Assembly (NCBI GenBank): GCA_003451935.1
Contig: DMJA01000044.1
Span: forward strand, 1 to 8,144
Source: Verrucomicrobiota bacterium
GTDB taxonomy: Bacteria > Verrucomicrobiota > Kiritimatiellia > CAIQIC01 > Lenti-01
Length of the DNA: 8,144 bases
Direction: 5' to 3'
Below the pieces are notes generated by a model, which was not told the DNA's origin, searched no databases, and saw only the letters and a program-made list of their open reading frames with translations. This document shows, in pieces, positions 1 to 5,533 of the stretch. The translations under genes were made by a program, and so were the position numbers. How positions within the stretch are numbered: position 1 is the first letter of the stretch; each line of letters starts with the position of its first letter.

Positions 1-198
1 CCCGCCGCGCCCGTTCCCGAAGTGGCGGCAAGCCAGGATGCCATGCTGGACTACACGGTCCAGGAAGGCGACACGGCGGAGGGCATCGCCCGCCTGTTCG
101 TGGTGCGCAAGGACGACATCCTACGCGTCAACAACGTCGCGGCCGGCTCGGATGTCCAGCCCGGCCAGAAGATCAAGATCCCCCCCTCCAGCCCGTAA
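1..198 (+). CDS. LysM-domain protein, C-terminal end (5' partial)
   Basis: Only the last 65 codons are present; the frame is open from base 1 to the TAA at 196-198. The visible part starts with a short Ala/Pro-rich linker (about residues 1-16) and then one LysM domain, about residues 18-62, beginning YTVQEGDTAEGIARLF and closing with the typical DVQPGQKIKIP. LysM modules bind N-acetylglucosamine-containing glycans such as peptidoglycan, so the protein is probably secreted or envelope-associated and acts at the cell wall. The catalytic or main domain, if there is one, lies upstream of the window, so the enzyme class (endopeptidase, amidase, lytic transglycosylase or a plain binding protein) cannot be told. 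It lies 76 bp upstream of ftsW on the same strand, which fits a cell-wall role, but a terminator separates the two. The domain call is confident; the full protein's identity is unknown. Confidence 0.85.
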   Translation, partial: PAAPVPEVAASQDAMLDYTVQEGDTAEGIARLFVVRKDDILRVNNVAAGSDVQPGQKIKIPPSSP

Positions 199-227
199 TG
201 GAGTCGCCCTGCGGGGCATGGTTTGGA

Positions 228-256
228 CGCCCGGCCCGAAAGAGCCGGGCGTTTTT
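228..256 (+). terminator. Rho-independent terminator after the LysM gene
   Basis: A perfect 8-bp GC-rich stem, CGCCCGGC (228-235) with GCCGGGCG (244-251), an 8-nt loop (236-243) and then TTTTT (252-256). It begins 30 bp after the LysM stop codon. The T-run is short and is followed after three bases by the ftsW ribosome-binding site, so it could act as a partial terminator or attenuator rather than a full block. Confidence 0.8.
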
Positions 257-259
257 CGC

Positions 260-267
260 AAAAGGAG
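260..267 (+). promoter_or_regulatory. Ribosome-binding site fixing the GTG start of ftsW
   Basis: AAAAGGAG at 260-267 is a strong Shine-Dalgarno match ending 7 bases before GTG 275-277. An in-frame TGA at 269-271, between the site and the start codon, rules out any upstream start, and the next in-frame ATG (codon 21) would delete the first transmembrane helix. Together these settle the non-ATG start. Confidence 0.85.
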
Positions 268-274
268 CTGAACG

Positions 275-1384
275 GTGCGGGCAAGCGCGATCCTGATCCT
301 GGTGGTGGTTCTCCTGGTCCTGTTCGGGCTGGTGATGCTCGTCAGCACCAGCGGTCCGCAGGGCGAGAAGCTGTTCGGGAATCCCTACTACTTCACCCAG
401 CGCCAAGTGGCCTGGCTGCTGGTGGGGATGGTCGCCGCGTGGATCGGCGCGAAGGTGGACTACCACCGCTGGATGAAGCTGGCCTGGCCGCTGCTCGGCG
501 CGACGCTGATCCTGCTGGCGCTGGTCTATATGCCCGGCATCGGGCTGAACATCAAGGGCAGCCACCGCTGGCTCCGCCTGCCGTTCGGCCTGAGCTTCCA
601 GCCCTCGGAATTGGCGAAATTCGTCGCCATCAACGCGCTGGCCTTCTGGTTTGGGACGAAACAGCGCGAGCGCGGCGGCTTCATGGGCGGCATTGCGATC
701 CCGGGGGCGATCCTCGGTTCGATGCTCGGCCTGATTGTGTTCGAGACGGACTTCGGCGCGACCGTGCTGATCGGCGCAACGGGAGGATTGATGATGTTCG
801 TGGCGGGAGCGCCCTTCCTCTATCTGCTGCCGGCCGGCGTGCTGGCGGTGGGCGGACTCGCGTGGATGATCAAGCAGAACCCCGAGCGCATGGGTCGCAT
901 CATGGCCTTTCTCCATCCGGAGCAATATGCCCAGGGCGAAGCCTTTCAGCTCATGAATGCGCTCTACGCCTTCGTGGCCGGCGGGGCCGCGGGCGTTGGT
1001 CTGGGCCAGAGCCTCCAAAAGCAGCACTACCTGCCCGAGGCGCACACCGATTTCATCTTCGCGATCATCGGCGAGGAGCTGGGGATCGGCGCGTCGGTCG
1101 GCGTGGTGCTGCTGTTCGCGCTGTTCATGCTGTGCGGCCTGCGCATCAGCGGCCGCGCGGCCGATGCGGGTGGGCGCCTGATGGCCTTCGGCATCACCAT
1201 CCTGATCACGCTGCAGGCGGCCATCAACATCGGCGTGGTGACCGGCCGCCTGCCGACGAAGGGCCTGCCGCTGCCATTCATCAGTTTCGGCGGGACGAGC
1301 CTGATGGTGACCCTCTTCATGACGGGGGTGCTGCTGAACATCGCGCGGCAGGGGAGCGGCGGGCCTCGCCTGCGCCGGACCTAG
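275..1384 (+). CDS. ftsW: Septal peptidoglycan glycosyltransferase FtsW (SEDS family)
   Basis: This 369-residue polytopic inner-membrane protein polymerises lipid II into glycan strands at the division septum, normally together with a class B PBP (FtsI). About ten hydrophobic segments are visible, the first at residues 4-23 with almost no cytoplasmic tail before it. SEDS signatures are GSHRWLRLPFGLSFQPSELAKF-like block 95-116, ETDFGATVL (157-165), LPEAHTDFIFAIIGEELG (253-270) and TGRLPTKGLPLPFISFGG (323-340). Asp259 in the HTDF motif matches the essential aspartate of the family. The PTKG motif and the LPEAHTDF form favour FtsW over RodA, where PVVG and LPERHTDF-type sequences are usual. E. 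coli FtsW is longer (414 residues), mostly because of its N-terminal tail. The gene is not next to murG or other dcw genes here: it follows a LysM gene and converges on panC. A RodA or SpoVE-like role cannot be fully excluded. Confidence 0.93.
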   Translation: MRASAILILVVVLLVLFGLVMLVSTSGPQGEKLFGNPYYFTQRQVAWLLVGMVAAWIGAKVDYHRWMKLAWPLLGATLILLALVYMPGIGLNIKGSHRWLRLPFGLSFQPSELAKFVAINALAFWFGTKQRERGGFMGGIAIPGAILGSMLGLIVFETDFGATVLIGATGGLMMFVAGAPFLYLLPAGVLAVGGLAWMIKQNPERMGRIMAFLHPEQYAQGEAFQLMNALYAFVAGGAAGVGLGQSLQKQHYLPEAHTDFIFAIIGEELGIGASVGVVLLFALFMLCGLRISGRAADAGGRLMAFGITILITLQAAINIGVVTGRLPTKGLPLPFISFGGTSLMVTLFMTGVLLNIARQGSGGPRLRRT

Positions 1385-1411
1385 CCTCCGGCGCGTGGAA
1401 TCGCCGGCTAG
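1381..1411. terminator. Hairpin in the ftsW/panC convergent junction, possible bidirectional terminator
   Basis: CCGGCG (1388-1393) pairs with CGCCGG (1402-1407) around an 8-nt loop, and CTAG (1381-1384) pairs with CTAG (1408-1411) if CCT (1385-1387) bulges out. The structure fills the whole 23-bp gap between the two converging genes and includes both TAG stop codons. No T-run follows on either strand, so it does not meet the usual rho-independent pattern. The role as terminator is inferred from position and symmetry. Confidence 0.4.
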
Positions 1412-2256
1412 GGCCGCAGGACCGTGTTGTCGATGAGGCGGGGCTGGCCGACCCAGACGGCGAGGGCGGCGAGGGCGGGGCGGACGATGGGGCCGGACAG
1501 CGGTTGCAGGGTGTCGTCGTCCACGATGTCGACATAGTCCACCTTGGCGGCGGGAGCCTGCGCGATGATCGCGCGCATGGCGGCGATCAGTGTGGCCGGA
1601 TCGCGTTCGCCGGCGGCGAAACGGCGTTCGGCTTCATCAAGGGCGCGGCGGAGGCAGACGGCCTGGGGGCGCTGGTCGGGGGTGAGATATTGGTTGCGGG
1701 AGGAAAGCGCGAGCCCGTCCGGTTCGCGCACGGTGGGGCCGGGGACGATCTCGACGGGGAAGCGCAGGTCGCGGACCATGCGGCGGATGACGCGCAACTG
1801 CTGGGCGTCCTTTTCGCCGAAGACCGCGAGGTGCGGGAGGGCGACGTTGAAGAGCTTGGCGACGATGGTGCAGACGCCGTCGAAATGCCCGGGCCGGGCG
1901 GCGCCGCAGAGCGTGCGCGAGAGCGATGTTTCGGTCACGCGGACGCCGGCACCGTCGGGATACATCTCGGAGACGGCGGGATGGAAAACGAGGTCCACGC
2001 CTTCCTGTTCGCAGCGCGCGCGATCGGCCTCGAAGGTGCGCGGATAGGCGGCGAAATCCTCGTTGGGGCCGAACTGCGTAGGATTGACGAAGATCGAAAC
2101 CACCACGGCATCGGAGTGTTTCCGGGCGATGCGGACGAGGGACAGGTGGCCCTCGTGCAGGTTGCCCATGGTGGGGACCAATCCGATGCGCTTGCCTTGC
2201 GCGCGCAGCGCGAGCGCGGCCTGTTGCATCTCACGGGCGGTGGAAATGATTTTCAT
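1408..2256 (-). CDS. panC: Pantothenate synthetase (pantoate--beta-alanine ligase)
   Basis: This cytosolic enzyme of 282 residues, the family's usual length, condenses pantoate with beta-alanine using ATP, via a pantoyl-adenylate, to give pantothenate for coenzyme A. Signatures are the ATP-binding PTMGNLHEGHLSL (28-40, with the HxGH histidines at 34 and 37), FVNPTQFGPNEDF (56-68), FGEKDAQQL (146-154) and the REPDGLALSSRN loop (177-188). The ATG at 2256 gives an N-terminus (MKIISTAREM) that aligns with the family and the same HxGH numbering as E. coli. No Shine-Dalgarno is visible ahead of it; the bases upstream belong to the repeat-filled panB-panC spacer. It is the last gene of the leftward operon and converges on ftsW with 23 bp between stop codons. 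panD, which supplies beta-alanine, is not in the window. Confidence 0.97.
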   Translation of the reverse strand: MKIISTAREMQQAALALRAQGKRIGLVPTMGNLHEGHLSLVRIARKHSDAVVVSIFVNPTQFGPNEDFAAYPRTFEADRARCEQEGVDLVFHPAVSEMYPDGAGVRVTETSLSRTLCGAARPGHFDGVCTIVAKLFNVALPHLAVFGEKDAQQLRVIRRMVRDLRFPVEIVPGPTVREPDGLALSSRNQYLTPDQRPQAVCLRRALDEAERRFAAGERDPATLIAAMRAIIAQAPAAKVDYVDIVDDDTLQPLSGPIVRPALAALAVWVGQPRLIDNTVLRP

Positions 2257-2265
2257 CTTGAACTA

Positions 2266-2388
2266 CGAAAGACACGAAAGGGTGCGAAAGACAACCGGAA
2301 ATTTAGCAGGAAAACAGGAAACACAGGAAAACAGGAGAAAATCTTTTGGAGGGGAAACCCGCTGAGCCGTGAACCTTGAACCGTGAAC
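2266..2388. repeat. Short-period A-rich repeats filling the panB-panC spacer
   Basis: Three different small repeats follow each other. CGAAAG occurs at 2266-2271, 2275-2280 and 2285-2290 (period 9-10). CAGGA occurs at 2307-2311, 2315-2319, 2324-2328 and 2332-2336 (spacing 8, 9, 8, so a 17-bp unit about twice). CCGTGAAC occurs at 2367-2374 and 2381-2388 (period 14). The spacer 2257-2393 is about 46% GC by hand count, clearly below the flanking genes, and purine-rich on the + strand. No open frame in it looks like a gene. It may be a dispersed intergenic element or degraded simple-sequence DNA; function unknown. Confidence 0.6.
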
Positions 2389-2393
2389 TTTCT

Positions 2394-3200
2394 TTACTCG
2401 TAGCAATGCTCGGGGCCGGGGAAGGCGGAGGAGAGGACATCGGCCTTGTAGGCGGCGGCGGCGGTGGAAATCTGCGCGCCGAGATCGGCGTAGACCTTGA
2501 CGAACTTGGGGTGGAAGTTTCCGGAGAGGCCGAGCATGTCGTTGATGACGAGGATCTGCCCGTCGCAGCCGGGACCGGCGCCGATGCCGATGACGGGGAT
2601 CTTGACCGCGGCGGCAATTTGCGCGCCGAGGGCGGCGGGAACGGTTTCGAGCACGACGGCGAAGGCCCCGGCGGCTTCGACGGCCTTGGCGTCGGCGATG
2701 AGCTTCCGGGCGGCTGCCTCGCCCCGGCCCTGCACGCGGACGCCGAGGGTCTGGACGCTCTGGGGGGTGAGGCCGATATGGGCGAGGACGGGGATGCCGT
2801 TCTGCACGAGGGATTCGATGGTGGGGGCGCGGAATTCGCCGCCTTCGATCTTGACGGCTTGGCAACCGGTTTTCTGGATGACGCGCCCGCAGTGGCGGAG
2901 GGCCTGCTCGATCGATTCCTGATAGGTCATGAAGGGCAGGTCCACGGCGACAAGGGCGCGCTTCGTGCCCCGCACGACGGCGGAAGCATGGCGGATCATA
3001 TCGATGAGCGCGACGGGCAGGGTGTTGTCGTAGCCGAGAAGGGTGGTGCCGACGGAATCGCCGACGAGGAGGAGGGGGATGCCGGCTTCGTCGAGGAGGC
3101 GGGCGGTTTGGAAATCGTAGGCGGTGAGGCAGGCGATCTTCTCGACGCCTTTCATGGCCGTGATGGCGCGGGGGGTGATTCTTTTCGGGTCGTCGCTCAT
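2394..3200 (-). CDS. panB: 3-methyl-2-oxobutanoate hydroxymethyltransferase (ketopantoate hydroxymethyltransferase)
   Basis: PanB transfers a hydroxymethyl group from 5,10-methylene-tetrahydrofolate to alpha-ketoisovalerate to give ketopantoate, the first committed step of pantothenate synthesis. The 268 residues match the family length (E. coli 264). Visible signatures are LTAYDFQTARLLDEAG (25-40), VGDSVGTTLLGYDNT (46-60), VAVDLPFMTYQ (84-94), AVKIEGGE (115-122) and VLETVPAALG (183-192). Asp48, Asp87 and Glu119 fit the metal ligands and Glu185 the catalytic glutamate. The frame is open further upstream into folK, but the ATG at 3200 is chosen because it gives the family N-terminus (MSDDPKRITPRAITAMKG) and has AAGG 8 bases before it. 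It starts 10 bp after the folK stop. The link to folate metabolism through its one-carbon donor fits the folK neighbour. Confidence 0.97.
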   Translation of the reverse strand: MSDDPKRITPRAITAMKGVEKIACLTAYDFQTARLLDEAGIPLLLVGDSVGTTLLGYDNTLPVALIDMIRHASAVVRGTKRALVAVDLPFMTYQESIEQALRHCGRVIQKTGCQAVKIEGGEFRAPTIESLVQNGIPVLAHIGLTPQSVQTLGVRVQGRGEAAARKLIADAKAVEAAGAFAVVLETVPAALGAQIAAAVKIPVIGIGAGPGCDGQILVINDMLGLSGNFHPKFVKVYADLGAQISTAAAAYKADVLSSAFPGPEHCYE

Positions 3201-3210
3201 GGGGTGGCCT

Positions 3211-3723
3211 TCACCATTCGGCCACGACCGGGCGGACATCCTGCCCCGGGGGGAGGGCGGCGAGGATGTCGCGGACGCGGCGGTCGTGTCCGGGCAGGAC
3301 GAGATAGCCGCGGACATCGGCGAGGGGCTGGAGCACAAAGCGGCGCTTGGTCCAGCGGGGATGGGGGATGACGAGGCCTCCGCTGCGGATGGTTTGGCCG
3401 TCGTAGTAGATCATATCGATGTCGATGGTGCGGGGCGTGTTTTGCCGGAGGGGGCGCTTGCGCCCGAGGGCGGTCTCGACCTTCTGGAGGTGGGCGAAGA
3501 GCTTGTGGGCGTCCAGCGAGGTGCCGATGATGAGAACGGTGTTGTAGAAGTCGATGTTGGCGAATTCTTCGGGGACGCCGACGGGCTCGGTTTCGTAGAT
3601 GGGGGCGGAGGCGAGGATGGAGACCTCGGGAATGGCGGCGATGGCGGCGCGCGCCGCGCGGAGGCTGGCGAGCTTGTCATCGAGATTCGAACCGAGGCTG
3701 AGCCCTGCTTCGATGCCGTTCAT
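3211..3723 (-). CDS. folK: 2-amino-4-hydroxy-6-hydroxymethyldihydropteridine pyrophosphokinase (HPPK)
   Basis: HPPK moves pyrophosphate from ATP to 6-hydroxymethyl-dihydropterin, just before dihydropteroate synthase in folate synthesis. The protein has 170 residues, close to the usual 160-170. It opens with LSLGSNLDDKLASL (8-21) and contains YETEPVG (43-49), FYNTVLIIGT (59-68), the HPPK signature GRKRPLRQNTPRTIDIDMI (87-105, Mg-binding Asp101 and Asp103) and IPHPRWTKRRFVLQPL (119-134). Instead of the common ILLYG it has MIYYDG (104-109), a mild variant. The ATG at 3723 overlaps the dapB stop (ATGA), and no Shine-Dalgarno precedes it, which suggests translational coupling to dapB. The frame extends upstream inside dapB but that extension has no family similarity. 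folB and folP are absent nearby; folK-panB-panC adjacency is also known from gammaproteobacteria. Confidence 0.95.
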   Translation of the reverse strand: MNGIEAGLSLGSNLDDKLASLRAARAAIAAIPEVSILASAPIYETEPVGVPEEFANIDFYNTVLIIGTSLDAHKLFAHLQKVETALGRKRPLRQNTPRTIDIDMIYYDGQTIRSGGLVIPHPRWTKRRFVLQPLADVRGYLVLPGHDRRVRDILAALPPGQDVRPVVAEW

Positions 3724-4559
3724 GCGGGGGATCCGGGGTTGAGGCCGATGACGTCGCGCATGCCGTAGAGGGCGGGGGCGCGTCCGGGGATCCACGCGGC
3801 GGCGCGGAGGGCGCCAAGCGCGAGGGTGTCGCGCGAGGTGGCGCGGTGGGAGAGCTCGACGCATTCGCCGTCGGCGGCGAAGAGGACGGTATGGTCTCCG
3901 ACGATGTCGCCGCCGCGGACGGCGTGGAAGCCGATCTGCTTTTCCGGGCGCTCGCCGACGAGGCCGGAGCGGCCGTCGACGGCGACCTCCTTGAGATTCC
4001 AGCCGAAGCCTTTTGCGGCGGCTTCCCCGAGATAGAGGGCGGTGCCGGAGGGGGCGTCTTTCTTGCGGCGGTGGTGGCGCTCGACGATTTCACAGTCGTA
4101 GCCGCGGCCCTGGAGGGCTCGGGCGGCCTGTTCGACGAGGGCGTAGAGGAGGTTGACGCCGAGGCTCATGTTGGAGGAGAGGACGACGGGGATCTGCTGG
4201 GCGGCCTTGGCGATGGCGGCGGTTTCCGCGTCATCGAGGCCGGTGGTGCCGACGATCCACGGGATGCCGGCGGCGGCCATCCGGGGGGCGGCGGCGGCGC
4301 TGGCGGCGTGGAAGCTGAAGTCGATGGCGACGTCGGGGCGCGCGGCGAGGGCGTCGGCGAGGTCGGCCGCAATGCGCACGCCGAGGGGGCGCGCGCTGGC
4401 GGCGGAGCCAGCATCCTGGCCGACGAGCGGCGAGTCGGCACGGTCCACGGCGGCGGCGAGCTCCAGGCCGGGGGCGGCGCCGGAAGCGAGGAGGCGGGCG
4501 ATGGCCTGGCCCATGCGGCCGGCGGCGCCGATCAGCAGGATTTTCTTCGCGGCGCTCAT
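3720..4559 (-). CDS. dapB: 4-hydroxy-tetrahydrodipicolinate reductase
   Basis: DapB reduces the DapA product with NAD(P)H to tetrahydrodipicolinate, on the route to meso-diaminopimelate and lysine. The 279 residues match the family. The N-terminal Rossmann fold shows GAAGRMGQAIAR (11-22), with Asp39-Arg40 at the cofactor-selecting end of the second strand, IDFSF (79-83) and GTTGL (104-108). The catalytic and substrate-binding part has SSNMSLGVNLL (128-138) and the signature EIVERHHRRKKDAPSGTAL (157-175), with His162 and Lys166 at the catalytic positions, then RGGDIVGDHTVLF (215-227). The ATG at 4559 overlaps the dapA stop codon by 4 bp (ATGA) and no strong ribosome-binding site is seen, so translation is probably coupled. 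Its own stop overlaps the folK start the same way. Confidence 0.97.
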   Translation of the reverse strand: MSAAKKILLIGAAGRMGQAIARLLASGAAPGLELAAAVDRADSPLVGQDAGSAASARPLGVRIAADLADALAARPDVAIDFSFHAASAAAAPRMAAAGIPWIVGTTGLDDAETAAIAKAAQQIPVVLSSNMSLGVNLLYALVEQAARALQGRGYDCEIVERHHRRKKDAPSGTALYLGEAAAKGFGWNLKEVAVDGRSGLVGERPEKQIGFHAVRGGDIVGDHTVLFAADGECVELSHRATSRDTLALGALRAAAWIPGRAPALYGMRDVIGLNPGSPA

Positions 4560-5425
4560 TTCAGCAGTCCGGCCTTGCGGAGGGTGGCATGGAGCTTGGC
4601 CTTGGTTTCCACGCCCATCTCGCACAGGGGCAGGCGGTAGATGGCGGGGCCGAAACCGGCCATTTCCATCGCGGCCTTGATGGGGATGGGATTGGTCTCG
4701 AGGAAGATGTCGGTGAACACGCCGTAATACTGGTAGTGCAATTGGCGGGCCTCGTCCCAGCGGCCGGCGGCGGCGGCATGGACAAGGTCGGCGACGGCCT
4801 TGGGCGCGACGTTGGAAGCGACGCTGATGACGCCGGCGGCGCCGACGGACATCATGGGGAGCGTGAGGGAGTCGTCTCCGGAAAGCACCTCGATGTCGCA
4901 GGCGTGCTTGATGCGGCTGACGCGGTCCACGCTGCCGCCGGCCTCCTTGACGCAGACGATGTGCGGGTGCTTGGAGAGCTCGGCAATGGTGGAGATGGCG
5001 ATTTCGCAGGAGGAGCGGCCGGGCACGTTGTAGAGGACGACCGGCAGGCCGAGGTCGGCGACGGCGCTGAAGTGCCGGATCAGGCCGGCCTGGGTGGGCT
5101 TGTTGTAGTAGGGGGTGACCTGCAGGGTGCCGTCGGCGCCGGCATCGCGCGCGCATTCGGTCAGCTCGAGGGCCTCGGCGGTGGAATTGGCGCCGGTGCC
5201 GGCGATGACCTTGACGCGCTTGGCGGCGGCCGCGATGACGACGCGGATGACCTCGATGTGCTCGTCCATGTCGAGCGTGGGGGACTCCCCGGTGGTGCCG
5301 ACGGGGACCAGGCCGTCGATGCCCCCGGCAACCTGAAGCTCGACCAGCTCGCGGAGCTTGTCGTAGTCCACCGCGCCGCCGGGGTGGAAGGGGGTGACCA
5401 ATGCGGTATATGCGCCTTCAAACAT
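4556..5425 (-). CDS. dapA: 4-hydroxy-tetrahydrodipicolinate synthase
   Basis: DapA condenses pyruvate with aspartate semialdehyde, the first committed step to diaminopimelate and lysine. The 289-residue TIM-barrel protein carries GTTGESPTL (43-51, Thr44-Thr45 of the proton relay), VTPYYNKPT (103-111, Tyr107), LYNVPGRS (131-138, Tyr132 and Arg137) and the Schiff-base lysine Lys160 in VCVKEAGG (157-164). These correspond closely to the E. coli active-site numbering. The ATG at 5425 gives the standard MFEGAYTALVTPF start and has AAAGG 8 bases upstream; an in-frame ATG 12 codons further upstream is possible but adds a non-conserved extension. It is the promoter-proximal gene of the leftward dapA-dapB-folK-panB-panC operon and is divergent from the phosphatase gene. 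No lysine riboswitch could fit in the 108-bp upstream gap. Confidence 0.97.
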   Translation of the reverse strand: MFEGAYTALVTPFHPGGAVDYDKLRELVELQVAGGIDGLVPVGTTGESPTLDMDEHIEVIRVVIAAAAKRVKVIAGTGANSTAEALELTECARDAGADGTLQVTPYYNKPTQAGLIRHFSAVADLGLPVVLYNVPGRSSCEIAISTIAELSKHPHIVCVKEAGGSVDRVSRIKHACDIEVLSGDDSLTLPMMSVGAAGVISVASNVAPKAVADLVHAAAAGRWDEARQLHYQYYGVFTDIFLETNPIPIKAAMEMAGFGPAIYRLPLCEMGVETKAKLHATLRKAGLLK

Positions 5426-5533
5426 GGGAGATGCCTTTTGTTGGATTGGAAGCGCCATTGTTGGGGGAAACGGGGGAAATGAACAGCAAAAAAAGCGGAC
5501 GGAAAACAATTGCGGGAAGGGGGGGGCTCCGCT
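5426..5533. promoter_or_regulatory. Divergent intergenic region between dapA and the phosphatase gene
   Basis: These 108 bp must hold the promoter of the leftward dapA operon and probably that of the rightward phosphatase gene. It is locally A-rich on the + strand around 5478-5510. It contains a direct repeat of GGGGGAAA at 5463-5470 and 5472-5479. I could not pick out a convincing -35/-10 pair on either strand. The regulatory call rests on gene orientation only. Confidence 0.45.
5515..5526 (+). promoter_or_regulatory. Ribosome-binding site favouring the ATG at 5534
   Basis: GGAAGGGGGGG-type purine run at 5515-5526 ends 7 bases before ATG 5534-5536. The alternative in-frame ATG at 5549 has only a C-run ahead of it, and the in-frame TTG at 5510 would put this site inside the gene. 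The site therefore favours 5534, but the first five residues are not conserved, so 5549 remains possible. Confidence 0.55.

Noticed and set aside
2266..2336. CRISPR array in the panB-panC spacer
   Set aside because: The repeated units are only 5-8 bases with periods of 8-14, far too short for CRISPR repeats and spacers, and no cas gene is present.
223..2379. Long + strand open frame of 718 codons across ftsW and panC
   Set aside because: It is a different frame of ftsW and then antisense of panC, low-complexity Arg/Gly/Ala/Asp-rich with no domain; high GC removes stop codons. The ftsW and panC frames carry clear family motifs.
3201..3338. Upstream extension of panB to an ATG at 3338
   Set aside because: It would overlap folK by over 120 bp, and its sequence is an out-of-frame reading of the HPPK C-terminus. 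ATG 3200 gives the family N-terminus and an AAGG site.
2376..3371. + strand open frame of 331 codons opposite panB
   Set aside because: Gly/Asp/Glu-rich antisense shadow of panB with no recognisable motif; panB itself has all its active-site residues.
3724..3864. Upstream extension of folK to an ATG at 3864
   Set aside because: The added residues are Arg/Pro-rich out-of-frame dapB sequence; HPPK proteins start just before the LGSN motif, matching ATG 3723, which overlaps the dapB stop.
4589..5482. + strand open frame of 297 codons opposite dapA
   Set aside because: Gly/Asp-rich antisense shadow of dapA; the DapA frame has the Schiff-base lysine and proton-relay residues in place.
5426..5533. 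Lysine riboswitch upstream of dapA
   Set aside because: The known lysine riboswitch is longer than this 108-bp gap, and no matching stems or terminator are visible on the - strand.
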